This document shows positions 43,525 to 51,803 of a DNA stretch of 64,000 nt, in pieces (positions within the stretch are counted from its first letter, which is position 1; each line of letters begins with the position of its first letter). Source of the DNA: a virus; the IMG/VR virus record IMGVR_UViG_3300013102_000032, positions 1 to 64,000 of that record; one strand, written 5' to 3'. The position numbers and the translations under genes were made by a program. The notes under the pieces were generated by a model that ran no database searches, was not told the DNA's origin, and saw only the letters and a list, made by a program, of their open reading frames with translations.

Positions 43525-43791
43525 TTATTCGTTCTCCTTAACTGTAACAGTTCCCTCAAACACTCCAAATACTGAATCCGCTTGGAATTTATATTCCTTT
43601 GGCTCATATCCTTCTTCCATAGGCTCTGTAAGATACCATATGGTATCATCTTTCCAAGTTATATTGATAAGTTTTTCGCCTTGTGGCAATTCTACATCAT
43701 AATCTCCACCAAAGCTTTTAGCTCCTATTTGACTACATCCTGTTGCTAACAATGTTGATGCGATTAATAATGTTAATATAATTTTTTTCAT
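43525..43791 (-). CDS. Lipoprotein 2
   Basis: An 88-residue protein with signal MKKIILTLLIASTLL and lipobox A-T-G-C19; the mature domain is small, acidic and beta-rich. It would sit on the outer membrane face. Its place among early genes suggests an effect on the host surface, such as superinfection exclusion; that is inference. AGGAGG precedes ATG 43791. Confidence 0.75.
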   Translation of the reverse strand: MKKIILTLLIASTLLATGCSQIGAKSFGGDYDVELPQGEKLINITWKDDTIWYLTEPMEEGYEPKEYKFQADSVFGVFEGTVTVKENE

Positions 43792-43792
43792 A

Positions 43793-44416
43793 TTATAATT
43801 CCTCCTTGGTTTCTAGTTCCGATTTTAATGGTGCTAGTACTCTTAATTCAGATTTAAGACTGTTGTAGATTGGCTTAAACATTGGGTCTAAAACTTTCCA
43901 ATCTGGCTTAGTGCTCATGATAACCCCTAATAACACATTGACAGAAGAGTAATTAACAATCCTGCCGTGTTTCGCAATTTGAATAGCGAAATCTAGAATG
44001 CGGAGTGAATGGAATAAGCTCTTTAGACCAATATATACCTCTCCATCTCTAATCTTCTTTTTGCATTTGACATAACTATTAGAAGCCACTGCCGAAAACT
44101 TTCGTCTAAGCTTCTCTAAGTCAAGGTCAAAATGTATAAGATATCTATCATCTTCGCTCTGAAAAATACATTCTAAAATATGTACATCATGCTCTTTAAT
44201 CATATCTATAAATAAAGGCTCGCTATATACTGTGTAATCGGAGTCCTCATTTCTTACGTTGTAAGAAAACTTCTCTTCTGATTTAACAACTACTATATAA
44301 TCTCTGTCGGAATTTATCGTTCTAGTACGATATACAGATGAGCCATATTCATACAGTCGAATAATTGGCTCTGTAATTCTTTCTTTTTCAATAAATGTGC
44401 CGTTGGCGTTATTCAT
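43793..44416 (-). CDS. Minimal nucleotidyltransferase-like protein
   Basis: A 207-residue protein with the nucleotidyltransferase signature G25-S-S, then D37-R-D39-Y-I-V-V-V, and a helical C-terminus (SLFHSLRILDFAIQIAKHGR) as in the HEPN-like partners of such domains. ATG 44416 follows AAGGGAGTG; the longer frame begins inside the upstream gene. The substrate cannot be predicted; toxins, tRNA enzymes and regulators share this fold. Confidence 0.65.
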   Translation of the reverse strand: MNNANGTFIEKERITEPIIRLYEYGSSVYRTRTINSDRDYIVVVKSEEKFSYNVRNEDSDYTVYSEPLFIDMIKEHDVHILECIFQSEDDRYLIHFDLDLEKLRRKFSAVASNSYVKCKKKIRDGEVYIGLKSLFHSLRILDFAIQIAKHGRIVNYSSVNVLLGVIMSTKPDWKVLDPMFKPIYNSLKSELRVLAPLKSELETKEEL

Positions 44417-44429
44417 GTTTATCACTCCC

Positions 44430-45092
44430 TTACATTCTCTCTGATAAGTAATCATAAGCTTTTTTAAGCTTTTTAAAGTTGGCTTCTAGACCGCCAACAT
44501 CTGGATGATGTATTTTAGAAAGCTTTCTATATGAAGACTTTAAATCACTAGCAGTAAATCCATCTTGAAGACTCATAAGCTTCATAGCATTAACTCTATT
44601 ATTGTCTACTGTTCTTTGTTGCGTATAGCTTTGTTGTCGTTGGTTCTGTTGTTGTTTTTGTTGTTGCCGTTGATTATTAATATGATCTCTCAATAGTCTT
44701 TCAAACAACTCGTCCATCTCTCTTTGTTTACGCTCTTCATCCCATTTACGTAGTTGCTCTTCATACTCTCTCATTCTACGTTGTTCTGCTTTCTCATACT
44801 CGACATATTCTTCTTCCTTTTTCTTTCTGTCTCTTGTAATCTTGCTATCTCTAAGATAGAATACATATGATGTATTTAGTAAAATGACAGGAATAAATAG
44901 AAATAAATATACAATAAGACTAGGAAACATTATTAATGATGAGATTAAATATGCAAACATAAATATAAATGGCGTTAAATTAATATAGAAAGCAGTGTTA
45001 TCATCCATAACATCTTCATATATCTTAGGACTTCTTCTTATTACGTTGTAGTAAAATCTGAAAAATGAAAAAATAGGTGATTCAAATTTCAT
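44430..45092 (-). CDS. Membrane-anchored J-domain protein
   Basis: A 220-residue protein with two membrane helices (residues of about 35-75), a highly charged helical stretch (KKKEEEYVEYEKAEQRRMRE), a Gln-rich linker, and a C-terminal J domain of about 55 residues with the H-P-D signature (YRKLSKIHHPDVGG). It should stimulate a DnaK-type chaperone at the membrane. A C-terminal J domain with N-terminal membrane anchor is an uncommon order in phages. Confidence 0.8.
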   Translation of the reverse strand: MKFESPIFSFFRFYYNVIRRSPKIYEDVMDDNTAFYINLTPFIFMFAYLISSLIMFPSLIVYLFLFIPVILLNTSYVFYLRDSKITRDRKKKEEEYVEYEKAEQRRMREYEEQLRKWDEERKQREMDELFERLLRDHINNQRQQQKQQQNQRQQSYTQQRTVDNNRVNAMKLMSLQDGFTASDLKSSYRKLSKIHHPDVGGLEANFKKLKKAYDYLSERM

Positions 45093-45107
45093 TTGCGTTC
45101 ACTCCTT

Positions 45108-45275
45108 CTATTCGTGTTTTAGTAAGCTCTTTATATACCAATGTAACTCTAATTCGATATTTGCCATTCGAATATTACGCTCCAGTAATTGTTCTACAGA
45201 TTCTTTAATTGCTTCTTTTGCTTTGTTTAAGATTGCAATATCTTCTTCGTCTAAGATATGTTTTCCATCGATCAT
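45108..45275 (-). CDS. 55-residue helical hypothetical protein
   Basis: ATG 45275 follows GAGGTG with a short spacer. The protein is all helix (KHILDEEDIAILNKAKEAIK, then QLLERNIRMANIELELH) and coiled-coil-like. It sits 15 bases upstream of the J-domain gene. No family is recognised. Confidence 0.6.
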   Translation of the reverse strand: MIDGKHILDEEDIAILNKAKEAIKESVEQLLERNIRMANIELELHWYIKSLLKHE

Positions 45276-45284
45276 AATTTCACC

Positions 45285-45542
45285 TCATTTAACACATCCG
45301 TAAATATTGGTCTTGCCTTGTTTATCTACGATTATATATTCTCCGTCAATCTTTTCACAATCATTTCTATTATCTTTATGCGACATTGATGACGCTATTA
45401 CTAAAGCGAATACTACCGCAAAACCAAATGCTATAACTAATCCCACAGACATATAAGTATAGTCAACAGGTGTTTTATTCTTTTCTTTCCATTCTTTTAA
45501 CTCACGTTTTTTTCTCTTTTGATATTCATATCCGTCTAGCAT
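45285..45542 (-). CDS. Small single-pass membrane protein
   Basis: An 85-residue protein: basic N-terminus (GYEYQKRKKRELKEWKEKNK), one membrane helix at about residues 30-50, and an outer part with two cysteines (DCEKIDGEY and IYGCVK) that could form a disulfide. The Shine-Dalgarno (GGCGGTG) is weak. The function is unknown. Confidence 0.55.
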   Translation of the reverse strand: MLDGYEYQKRKKRELKEWKEKNKTPVDYTYMSVGLVIAFGFAVVFALVIASSMSHKDNRNDCEKIDGEYIIVDKQGKTNIYGCVK

Positions 45543-45577
45543 TTATGTTTCACCGCCATCCTATAATTTTCAACTGT

Positions 45578-45595
45578 ATAAAAGAGTCGTTTTAT
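45578..45595 (-). repeat. ATAAAA-N6-TTTTAT hairpin, copy 7
   Basis: Loop GAGTCG. Unlike most copies it lies in an intergenic region, 53 bases from the nearest stop, next to a 38-base palindrome. Confidence 0.6.
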
Positions 45596-45600
45596 CAATT

Positions 45601-45638
45601 TTTAAGTACCATATAATTCGAATTATATGGTACTTAAA
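45601..45638. repeat. 38-base perfect palindrome
   Basis: TTTAAGTACCATATAATTC is followed directly by its exact reverse complement, with TTCGAA at the centre. It lies nine bases after the guanylate kinase stop. A T run is absent on both sides, so it is not a standard terminator; mRNA 3' end protection, protein binding or cruciform formation are alternatives. Confidence 0.85.
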
Positions 45639-45647
45639 GTGTTAATT

Positions 45648-46190
45648 TTAATATTGTTTCGCAATATTAATCAATATATCAACAGTTTTTCCACTTTTAC
45701 CTCGTACATTTTTTACAACATAATCAAACTCGCCCTTATTAGAAATTTCCTCATCATATGTAGAAATTCTTCTCAATGCTTTTTCTAAAGAGTCGCCACG
45801 CAACAACATATTAGCCATGCAATCCTCTTTGCTCATATGTAGGAAGATCCCTACTGCATCTGGATACAATCTTTTAATCTGACTATAGCCATTGTATTCT
45901 GCAATAATAAATACATGTGCAGATTTATCCATTACTCTAGCAATCTCTTCATGAGAGATAGCATACTTGTAACCGTCATACTCTACATATTCAGCAAACT
46001 TTCCGCCTTTTAGATTTTCATCAAACGTCTGGTCTTTAACAAAATAATAAGTCTTCCCATCGATTTCACCTTTTCTAATAGGTCTTGTAGTATGAGAAAT
46101 ACATTCACTCCATACATTTAACTCTGACACTCTATGAGATAACGATGTCTTACCGCTTCCACTTGCACCAACTATAACAAATAATGACAT
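45648..46190 (-). CDS. gmk: Guanylate kinase-like protein
   Basis: A 180-residue P-loop kinase with GASGSGKTS at residues 8-16, SHTTRPIRKGEIDGKTYYFV (GMP-binding region), FAEYVEYDGYKYAIS and RRISTYDEE. It converts GMP/dGMP to the diphosphate. Its length and motif order match bacterial Gmk. It supplies dGDP alongside the other nucleotide enzymes of this region. Confidence 0.88.
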   Translation of the reverse strand: MSLFVIVGASGSGKTSLSHRVSELNVWSECISHTTRPIRKGEIDGKTYYFVKDQTFDENLKGGKFAEYVEYDGYKYAISHEEIARVMDKSAHVFIIAEYNGYSQIKRLYPDAVGIFLHMSKEDCMANMLLRGDSLEKALRRISTYDEEISNKGEFDYVVKNVRGKSGKTVDILINIAKQY

Positions 46191-46202
46191 ATATATCTCT
46201 CC

Positions 46203-46424
46203 TTATTTACGATTCTTCCTACGTGATGCTTTAGCTAATTTACGTCTTGCTTTTGTCTTTGCTTTAGTCTTATTACTTACTTTATTAATTCCATTGACAT
46301 TCTTTAATCCTTGTTTAAATAACGCCATCGTTTCATCAAATGTCATACCTTCTTCGTCAGCAATTCCTTGAATTATCTCTTCTAATGTTTGATTCTCTTT
46401 TGGCAATACTTGTTCTTTTTCCAT
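46203..46424 (-). CDS. Small basic protein
   Basis: A 73-residue protein: acidic helical N-terminus (LEEIIQGIADEEGMTFDETM) and a very basic C-terminus (KTKAKTKARRKLAKASRRKN) that may bind nucleic acid. No family is recognised. It is first after a perfect early promoter, 12 bases upstream of gmk. Confidence 0.6.
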   Translation of the reverse strand: MEKEQVLPKENQTLEEIIQGIADEEGMTFDETMALFKQGLKNVNGINKVSNKTKAKTKARRKLAKASRRKNRK

Positions 46425-46451
46425 TGTAACATCTCCCTCTCTTATACTACT

Positions 46452-46480
46452 ATTATATCATTATTTTTATCTTTTGTCAA
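46452..46480 (-). promoter_or_regulatory. Early promoter for the gmk unit
   Basis: Minus strand: TTGACA (46480-46475), 17-base spacer ending TGA, TATAAT (46457-46452); a perfect consensus. Confidence 0.92.
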
Positions 46481-46486
46481 GCGTTT

Positions 46487-47023
46487 TTAAAATGGTAAGT
46501 AATTCCAATCGTAACTATTCTTAAATGTAGTTACCGTAGGCTTTCCTTCCCAATCTCCAGAAACATTTCTTTTTCCATACTTGACCATATTCTCTAATTG
46601 CTCCTTGTTTAATATTGCAAACTCTGGAGTATCTGTTTCCCATCCTAACACAATCAAGACATCTGCATTTTGTTCTATGTATGATTTGATAAGATTTAAC
46701 TTCAACCTAAATTTCAATAGATTGTGCTTTATAATCTTAACCTCCATAGGCTTTCCATTTACAATAAAGTCGGCATCATCTTTAACCTGTGTAACCTCTA
46801 TAAATTCTCCAGAGTTATCGACACCGTTATCAACAACGTCTAAATCTTTACCTGTTTTAGATTTATAAAACTTGGCATAACGATTTATAACTTCTCTTTC
46901 ATTTGTATGTCCTTGTTTTATATCTTCTTTAAACTGTTCATATGTACGACCAGATAGCCGTCTGTACTCAGCCTTATCTACACCTTCGTGATGCTCTATC
47001 AAATGTGCATTTGTAACCCTCAT
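46487..47023 (-). CDS. PD-(D/E)XK nuclease-like protein
   Basis: A 178-residue protein with EREVINRYAKFYKSKTGK near residue 42, then D-A-D-F-I-V-N-G-K-P-M-E-V-K-I, matching the D-x(n)-E-x-K core of PD-(D/E)XK nucleases, followed by a helix and LIVLGW strand typical of that fold. It could be a DNA endonuclease for recombination or host DNA breakdown. Catalysis is not proven. Confidence 0.65.
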   Translation of the reverse strand: MRVTNAHLIEHHEGVDKAEYRRLSGRTYEQFKEDIKQGHTNEREVINRYAKFYKSKTGKDLDVVDNGVDNSGEFIEVTQVKDDADFIVNGKPMEVKIIKHNLLKFRLKLNLIKSYIEQNADVLIVLGWETDTPEFAILNKEQLENMVKYGKRNVSGDWEGKPTVTTFKNSYDWNYLPF

Positions 47024-47050
47024 CCTATCACACTCCTTTTATATAAATCT

Positions 47051-47079
47051 ATTATATCATTATTCTTTATACTTGTCAA
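47051..47079 (-). promoter_or_regulatory. Early promoter for the PD-(D/E)XK-like gene
   Basis: Minus strand: TTGACA (47079-47074), 17-base spacer ending TGA, TATAAT (47056-47051); a perfect consensus. Confidence 0.92.
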
Positions 47080-47080
47080 T

Positions 47081-47114
47081 AGAAAAAGAAGAGATAAATT
47101 AATATCTCTTCTTT
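47081..47114 (-). terminator. Terminator after dUTPase
   Basis: Stem AAAGAAGAGATA / TATCTCTTCTTT (47085-47096 and 47103-47114) followed by TTTTTC on the minus strand. Confidence 0.85.
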
Positions 47115-47121
47115 AAATTAA

Positions 47122-47913
47122 TTACTTACCACTTTGACCAAGCATAGTTTTTCCACGCTCAGATTCAATATCTTGTAATTTATCATATGTAATTTCGCTA
47201 ACAGTTGCTTTTGGCACTAGATCAACTGTTCCTTGTGCGATTGCCTTTGAAAGCGGATAGTATATGTATTTCTCATCTTCTTCTACTTTATCTACTAAAC
47301 TTGAAATGACAACTGATTTGCGTAATGGAGTTAATGCAATAAACATTTCATTACGGAATCCACTATCGACAACACCTGCAAGTACGCTCATAGACTGCAC
47401 TCCTGTACTACCTCGCTCATGCTTCAAGTTTAGATAATGAGTATTCGGCATCGCCACCGCTAATCCTGTTGGTACTAATGTCGTTGTTAATACAGGGCAT
47501 AATGCCTCGTAGTAAACAGTTCCATCTTCTAACTTGTTTGGGTAAGCTTCTAAATTAGCATAGATGTCATACCCTGCATCCTCATCACGCTTAGATGGAA
47601 TAATTGCATCTTCACGTACCTTTGCAAAGTATACTTGTGGATAGAAGATATTATTAATTAACTTGATAGCTTCATCTATCTTGTTTCCACCTGTAGATTT
47701 TACTAGCTTTTCTTTAGCAGAATACTTTAACTTGTCGAAGCCCCACATTTTATCTGTGTGTTCTTTTGTTTCGTTGCCGTCTTTATACGTTACAGTCATA
47801 GTTAAGTCTTCTTTGTTGATACTCTTAACTTTTCCTTCTTTTTTCAGCTCAACAATCCATACAACCTCGCTATCTTTGTAGAATCGTTTTTGTTTTTTAT
47901 TTTCGTTTGTCAT
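47122..47913 (-). CDS. dut: dUTPase with N-terminal extension
   Basis: A 263-residue trimeric-type dUTPase hydrolysing dUTP to dUMP and PPi. Motifs: DAGYDIYA, HERGSTG, GVVDSGFRNEM and KAIAQGTVD. The usual C-terminal motif V (R-G-x-x-G-F-G-S-S/T-G) is altered to RGKTMLGQSG. About 90 extra N-terminal residues include a small beta-rich domain (KRFYKDSEVVWIVELKKEG). It supplies dUMP to thymidylate synthase and has its own promoter and terminator. Confidence 0.88.
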   Translation of the reverse strand: MTNENKKQKRFYKDSEVVWIVELKKEGKVKSINKEDLTMTVTYKDGNETKEHTDKMWGFDKLKYSAKEKLVKSTGGNKIDEAIKLINNIFYPQVYFAKVREDAIIPSKRDEDAGYDIYANLEAYPNKLEDGTVYYEALCPVLTTTLVPTGLAVAMPNTHYLNLKHERGSTGVQSMSVLAGVVDSGFRNEMFIALTPLRKSVVISSLVDKVEEDEKYIYYPLSKAIAQGTVDLVPKATVSEITYDKLQDIESERGKTMLGQSGK

Positions 47914-47972
47914 TGTGGAATTTCCCCTTTTGTTTTAATTAATAATAGAGTAGACTATTTATCTACTCTATT

Positions 47973-48001
47973 ATTATATCATTATTTTTTGCGACTGTCA
48001 A
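47973..48001 (-). promoter_or_regulatory. Early promoter for dUTPase
   Basis: Minus strand: TTGACA (48001-47996), 17-base spacer ending TGA, TATAAT (47978-47973); a perfect consensus. Confidence 0.92.
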
Positions 48002-48025
48002 AGTATCATGCTACGTTTTTATTAA

Positions 48026-49000
48026 TTAATAATCATAATCACTATCTCTCATTGATTCTGCAGGCGACATAAGGTATCCATTACCAACCGAAGAAAAGAA
48101 GTCATGATTAGATGTACTTGTAGACAATCCATTTAGTACGATTGGATTTATATCATTTGCACCCTCTGGAAATAAAGGAGATAAGCCTAGGTTCATTAAA
48201 GCTTTATTCGCATTATATCTAAGGAATACTTTTACATCTTCTGTCCAACCAATTTCATCATATAGATACTCAGTGTACTTTGCTTCATTTTCGTATAGTT
48301 TATAGAGTAATGAGTAAGCCCATGCCGACAGTTCATCTTGCTCTTCCTTACTTAGCTCTTTAAATCCTAACTTAAACTTATAACCAATATATCCACCATG
48401 CTCTGACTCATCACGAATTATCAATCTAATAACTTCCGCTACGTTCATCAAAGTTTTATTTCCTAAGTAATATAGTGGAGTATAGAAACCACTATAAAAC
48501 ATAAACGACTCTAGGAATACACTTGCTACCTTCTTCTGTAGAGGCGTTCCGTTTTGATAGATGTCATCGATGATAGTAGCTTTATTTTGAAGAAACTCAT
48601 TCTCAGTGATCCATTCGAAAATGTCACGAATTTCTTTGTTGGTATTCAATGTACTATAGATAGAAGAGTAACTTCTTGCATGTTCTGTTTCCATCCACTG
48701 TATTTGATTTAATACATCGACTTCCATATCAGTTCTAGCATCATCACGAAGAGATGCTACGCCACTACGAGATTGTAGTGTGTCTAACAATGTTAATCCA
48801 CCAAAGACTTTCTCTACCAAACGCTTCTCAACGTCTGGTAGCTTACTCCAATCCGACTTATCTTTCGACACTGGCATACGTGTTGAAAACCATGTCTGAG
48901 CAGTCAGTTTCTCATATGTAATCTTATCAACTATATCTTCTACTGCATTCCAGTTTACACCTTCATACACCTTTAATTCTTGCAGTTCTTTCATTGCCAT
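48026..49000 (-). CDS. nrdF: Ribonucleotide reductase small subunit, class Ib
   Basis: A 324-residue radical-generating beta subunit. The metal-site pattern is visible: METEHARSY (E-x-x-H), ESFMFYSGFYTPLYYLG, and RDESEHGGYIGYKF (second E-x-x-H). Length and the nrdH-nrdI-nrdE-nrdF order mark class Ib, whose Mn/Tyr cofactor is assembled with NrdI. It is the last gene of the nrd unit. Confidence 0.95.
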   Translation of the reverse strand: MAMKELQELKVYEGVNWNAVEDIVDKITYEKLTAQTWFSTRMPVSKDKSDWSKLPDVEKRLVEKVFGGLTLLDTLQSRSGVASLRDDARTDMEVDVLNQIQWMETEHARSYSSIYSTLNTNKEIRDIFEWITENEFLQNKATIIDDIYQNGTPLQKKVASVFLESFMFYSGFYTPLYYLGNKTLMNVAEVIRLIIRDESEHGGYIGYKFKLGFKELSKEEQDELSAWAYSLLYKLYENEAKYTEYLYDEIGWTEDVKVFLRYNANKALMNLGLSPLFPEGANDINPIVLNGLSTSTSNHDFFSSVGNGYLMSPAESMRDSDYDY

Positions 49001-49014
49001 TTCCGTTTTCCTCC

Positions 49015-51201
49015 TTAGATTGAGCAGTTAGCACATTCATTTACTGATACTGATTCACTTCCGTCATCAGTATAGGTACGAATATAGTAAATACTCTTAA
49101 TACCATGTTTCCAAGCGTAGTTTCTAAGGATACTCAAATCTCTTGTAGTTTTTGTAGTCGGATACTCACTGCCAACTTTCCACTCATACATTCCTTCTGG
49201 TAGTTCTGACCTCATAAACATAGTCATCGATAAACCTTGGTCTACGTGTTTCTGTGCCGTTGCATAAATATCGATTATTTTTCTTTGGTCGATATCGTAA
49301 GCCATTGTATAATATGGAATTGTTTCATCTGACAAGTATGGTGCAGGGTAGTAAACCTTACCACGCTTACCTTCTACCCTTTCCTCAATACGTTGAGTAA
49401 TCGGATGAATACTTGCCGTAGCTTCATTCACATAAGATATACTTCCAGTAGGAGCTACCGCTAATCTATAAGCATTGTAAATTCCATGCTCCATAACTGA
49501 TTCTTTTAATGCTTTCCAGTCCTCAATAGTTGGAATATAAATTCCTTTAAATAACTTCTTAACTACTTCAAGTTGTGGCGTATATTCTTTTTCTAGATAC
49601 ATATTGAAGTATTCGCCAGTAGCATATTTAGACTTATCAAAATCAACGAATGTCTCTTTTCTCTCAATAGAGATGTTATTGCTCTCTACTAGAGTCCAGT
49701 AATTAAGCAACAAGAAGTAGATGTCTACAAATTCGATAGACTCTGGCGAGCCGTAATGTATCTTATTTTTAGCTAAGTAGCCATGTAAATCCATAGCTCC
49801 AAGACCTGTTGAATGATTTCTATTATTGCCGTTTACAACAGATGGCACTACGTCTACATTAGAGCTATCTGAAACTTGAGTTAAGGCTCTATGCATTACT
49901 CTAATAGATTTTCCAACGTCTTTTGATGCCATTAGATTAGTTGTATTTGTTGATGCAAGGTTACAACTAATATCATATCCTAACTCTTTATAAGTTTGGT
50001 CATTATTAATTACAGAATCTTTCATTACTTGAAAAATTTCTGTGCATAAATTACTCATAGTGATAATTCCGTTAATAGGATTAGCACCGTTCGCAGTATC
50101 TATATTAATAATATATGGATATCCACTTTCATTTTGAAGATTACTAATTTCTTGTTCTAAGTCACGAGCTTTGACTTTAGATTTTCGAATGTTAGGATTA
50201 TCAACCATATTGTCATACTCTTTTGTGATATCTACATTAGAGAATGGTACACCGTATTCTTTCTCTACATCATGAGGACTGAATAGATACATGTCAGAAT
50301 TTTTCTTAACAAGTTCGTAGAATTTGTCTGGCACTACTAACCCTAATGATAATGTTTTGATACGAGTTTTCTCATCTGCATTTTCTTTTCTTACAGATAG
50401 AAAGTCAACAACGTCTGGATGGAATATGCTTAAGTAAACTACTCCTGCTCCGTCTCTTGCTCCGCCTTGATTAGCGTAAGAGAAAGCATCTTCTAGAATC
50501 TTCATGATTGGTACTATACCATCAGCAAGACCTAGTACACCTTTGATTGGATCGTTGTTGGCACGCACGTTGGTAAGCACTACTCCTACACCGCCACCTA
50601 TTTTAGATAGTTGCAATACAGAGTTCTGCAGTCTGCCGATACTATTCATGTTATCGCCTACAGTCAATAGGAAGCATGACACCATTTCCCCTGCTCTCTT
50701 CTTGCCTGCGTTCAAAAATGTGGGTGTTGCAGGTTGGAATCGTTGATTAATAAGTTCATCGGCAATATCCAATGCCAACTCTTCACTACCATTAGCTAAA
50801 AGCATGGCATTAAAAGCCAGTCGGTCTTCAAATCTCTCTAAAAACAACTTCTTATCATCTGTTTTCATTGCGTATTGTTCATAGAATTTATACGCACCCA
50901 TAAAAGAGCGGAATCTATGCTTCTTGTTGTATATTTTTTGGAATAGTTTTTTTACAAACTTTCTATCGTACATTTCTACTAAATTCTTATGTATGTAATC
51001 ATTTTCTACTAAGTAGTCTAACTTCTCATCAAGCGTATGGAAAAACATTGTATGCGTATTCACATACTCTAAGAAGTAAGCCTTGACTGCTTCTTTGTCT
51101 TTATCTAACTGAATCTTTCCATCCTTGGGAATATTAATTAAGTTATTCAACTTAAAATATGTATCCTCTTTAGCCTTACTCTTTAACTCTGGTGATTTCA
51201 A
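49015..51201 (-). CDS. nrdE: Ribonucleotide reductase large subunit, class Ib
   Basis: A 728-residue catalytic alpha subunit reducing NDPs to dNDPs. Features: RFQPATPTFLNAGKKR, MVSCFLLTVGDNMNS (active-site Cys), GGVGVVLTNVRA, NLCTEIF, and the C-terminal tail NECANCSI with the redox-active Cys pair. There is no N-terminal ATP cone, as expected of NrdE. The TTG start lies inside the end of nrdI (26-base overlap), behind GGAAGTGG. Confidence 0.95.
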   Translation of the reverse strand: MKSPELKSKAKEDTYFKLNNLINIPKDGKIQLDKDKEAVKAYFLEYVNTHTMFFHTLDEKLDYLVENDYIHKNLVEMYDRKFVKKLFQKIYNKKHRFRSFMGAYKFYEQYAMKTDDKKLFLERFEDRLAFNAMLLANGSEELALDIADELINQRFQPATPTFLNAGKKRAGEMVSCFLLTVGDNMNSIGRLQNSVLQLSKIGGGVGVVLTNVRANNDPIKGVLGLADGIVPIMKILEDAFSYANQGGARDGAGVVYLSIFHPDVVDFLSVRKENADEKTRIKTLSLGLVVPDKFYELVKKNSDMYLFSPHDVEKEYGVPFSNVDITKEYDNMVDNPNIRKSKVKARDLEQEISNLQNESGYPYIINIDTANGANPINGIITMSNLCTEIFQVMKDSVINNDQTYKELGYDISCNLASTNTTNLMASKDVGKSIRVMHRALTQVSDSSNVDVVPSVVNGNNRNHSTGLGAMDLHGYLAKNKIHYGSPESIEFVDIYFLLLNYWTLVESNNISIERKETFVDFDKSKYATGEYFNMYLEKEYTPQLEVVKKLFKGIYIPTIEDWKALKESVMEHGIYNAYRLAVAPTGSISYVNEATASIHPITQRIEERVEGKRGKVYYPAPYLSDETIPYYTMAYDIDQRKIIDIYATAQKHVDQGLSMTMFMRSELPEGMYEWKVGSEYPTTKTTRDLSILRNYAWKHGIKSIYYIRTYTDDGSESVSVNECANCSI

Positions 51202-51556
51202 TTCTTTCCACTTCCTTCTTAAATGCTAAAACATCGTTGTCTCCACTAAATTCAAAATCAAATATTAATGGTTTATTGTATTTTTTTGATAAATCTTTTG
51301 CATTAAAAACATATTCTGTACCGAAGTTTCTACTTCCACTTCCCACGATTCCTTTGAGATGCTTAAGATTATCTTTGTATTCTATAAAATCACTGAAAGT
51401 ATTAGTTATACTGTCATCATACGTTGGCACAATGACAATATAATCTCTATTTACCTCTTTTAAAGAATCATTAAAATCTATCTCCAAAGAATCCATATCT
51501 AGAAAGCTAACAAATTTGTAAACATTCCCTGTAACAGACATGAATACTATCAGCAT
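51176..51556 (-). CDS. nrdI: NrdI flavodoxin-like protein
   Basis: A 126-residue flavodoxin fold protein with the phosphate-binding start IVFMSVTGNVYKFV and the GIVGSGSRNFGTEY loop typical of NrdI. It supplies the oxidant for Mn-cofactor assembly in NrdF. It overlaps nrdE by 26 bases and follows nrdH by two bases. Confidence 0.9.
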   Translation of the reverse strand: MLIVFMSVTGNVYKFVSFLDMDSLEIDFNDSLKEVNRDYIVIVPTYDDSITNTFSDFIEYKDNLKHLKGIVGSGSRNFGTEYVFNAKDLSKKYNKPLIFDFEFSGDNDVLAFKKEVERIEITRVKE

Positions 51557-51558
51557 TA

Positions 51559-51801
51559 TTACTTCAATGCCTTTAGTTTTTCTGGTTGGAAGTCAAAGAA
51601 TGGCTCTACACCCTCTGCAACTACCACTGGCATAGTACGAAATTCTAATTCTTCAACAACGAAACGATAGCCTTCACGACCTTTATCTGTATCGTCTTCT
51701 ATATTGATTAAATCAAATTCGATCCCTTCACCTTTTAAAACTGCTTTAGTCATATCGCATTTTGGACAACCATTCTTCGTATAAACTGTAACTTTACTCA
51801 T
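51559..51801 (-). CDS. nrdH: NrdH glutaredoxin-like protein
   Basis: An 80-residue redoxin with active site C12-P-K-C15 and the T-M-P-V-V cis-proline motif near residue 56. It delivers electrons to NrdE. The gene order nrdH-nrdI-nrdE-nrdF is complete. Confidence 0.92.
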   Translation of the reverse strand: MSKVTVYTKNGCPKCDMTKAVLKGEGIEFDLINIEDDTDKGREGYRFVVEELEFRTMPVVVAEGVEPFFDFQPEKLKALK

Positions 51802-51803
51802 AA

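Noticed and set aside
48026-51201. Plus-strand open frames opposite nrdE/nrdF
   Set aside because: Shadows of strongly recognised minus-strand genes with no ribosome sites.
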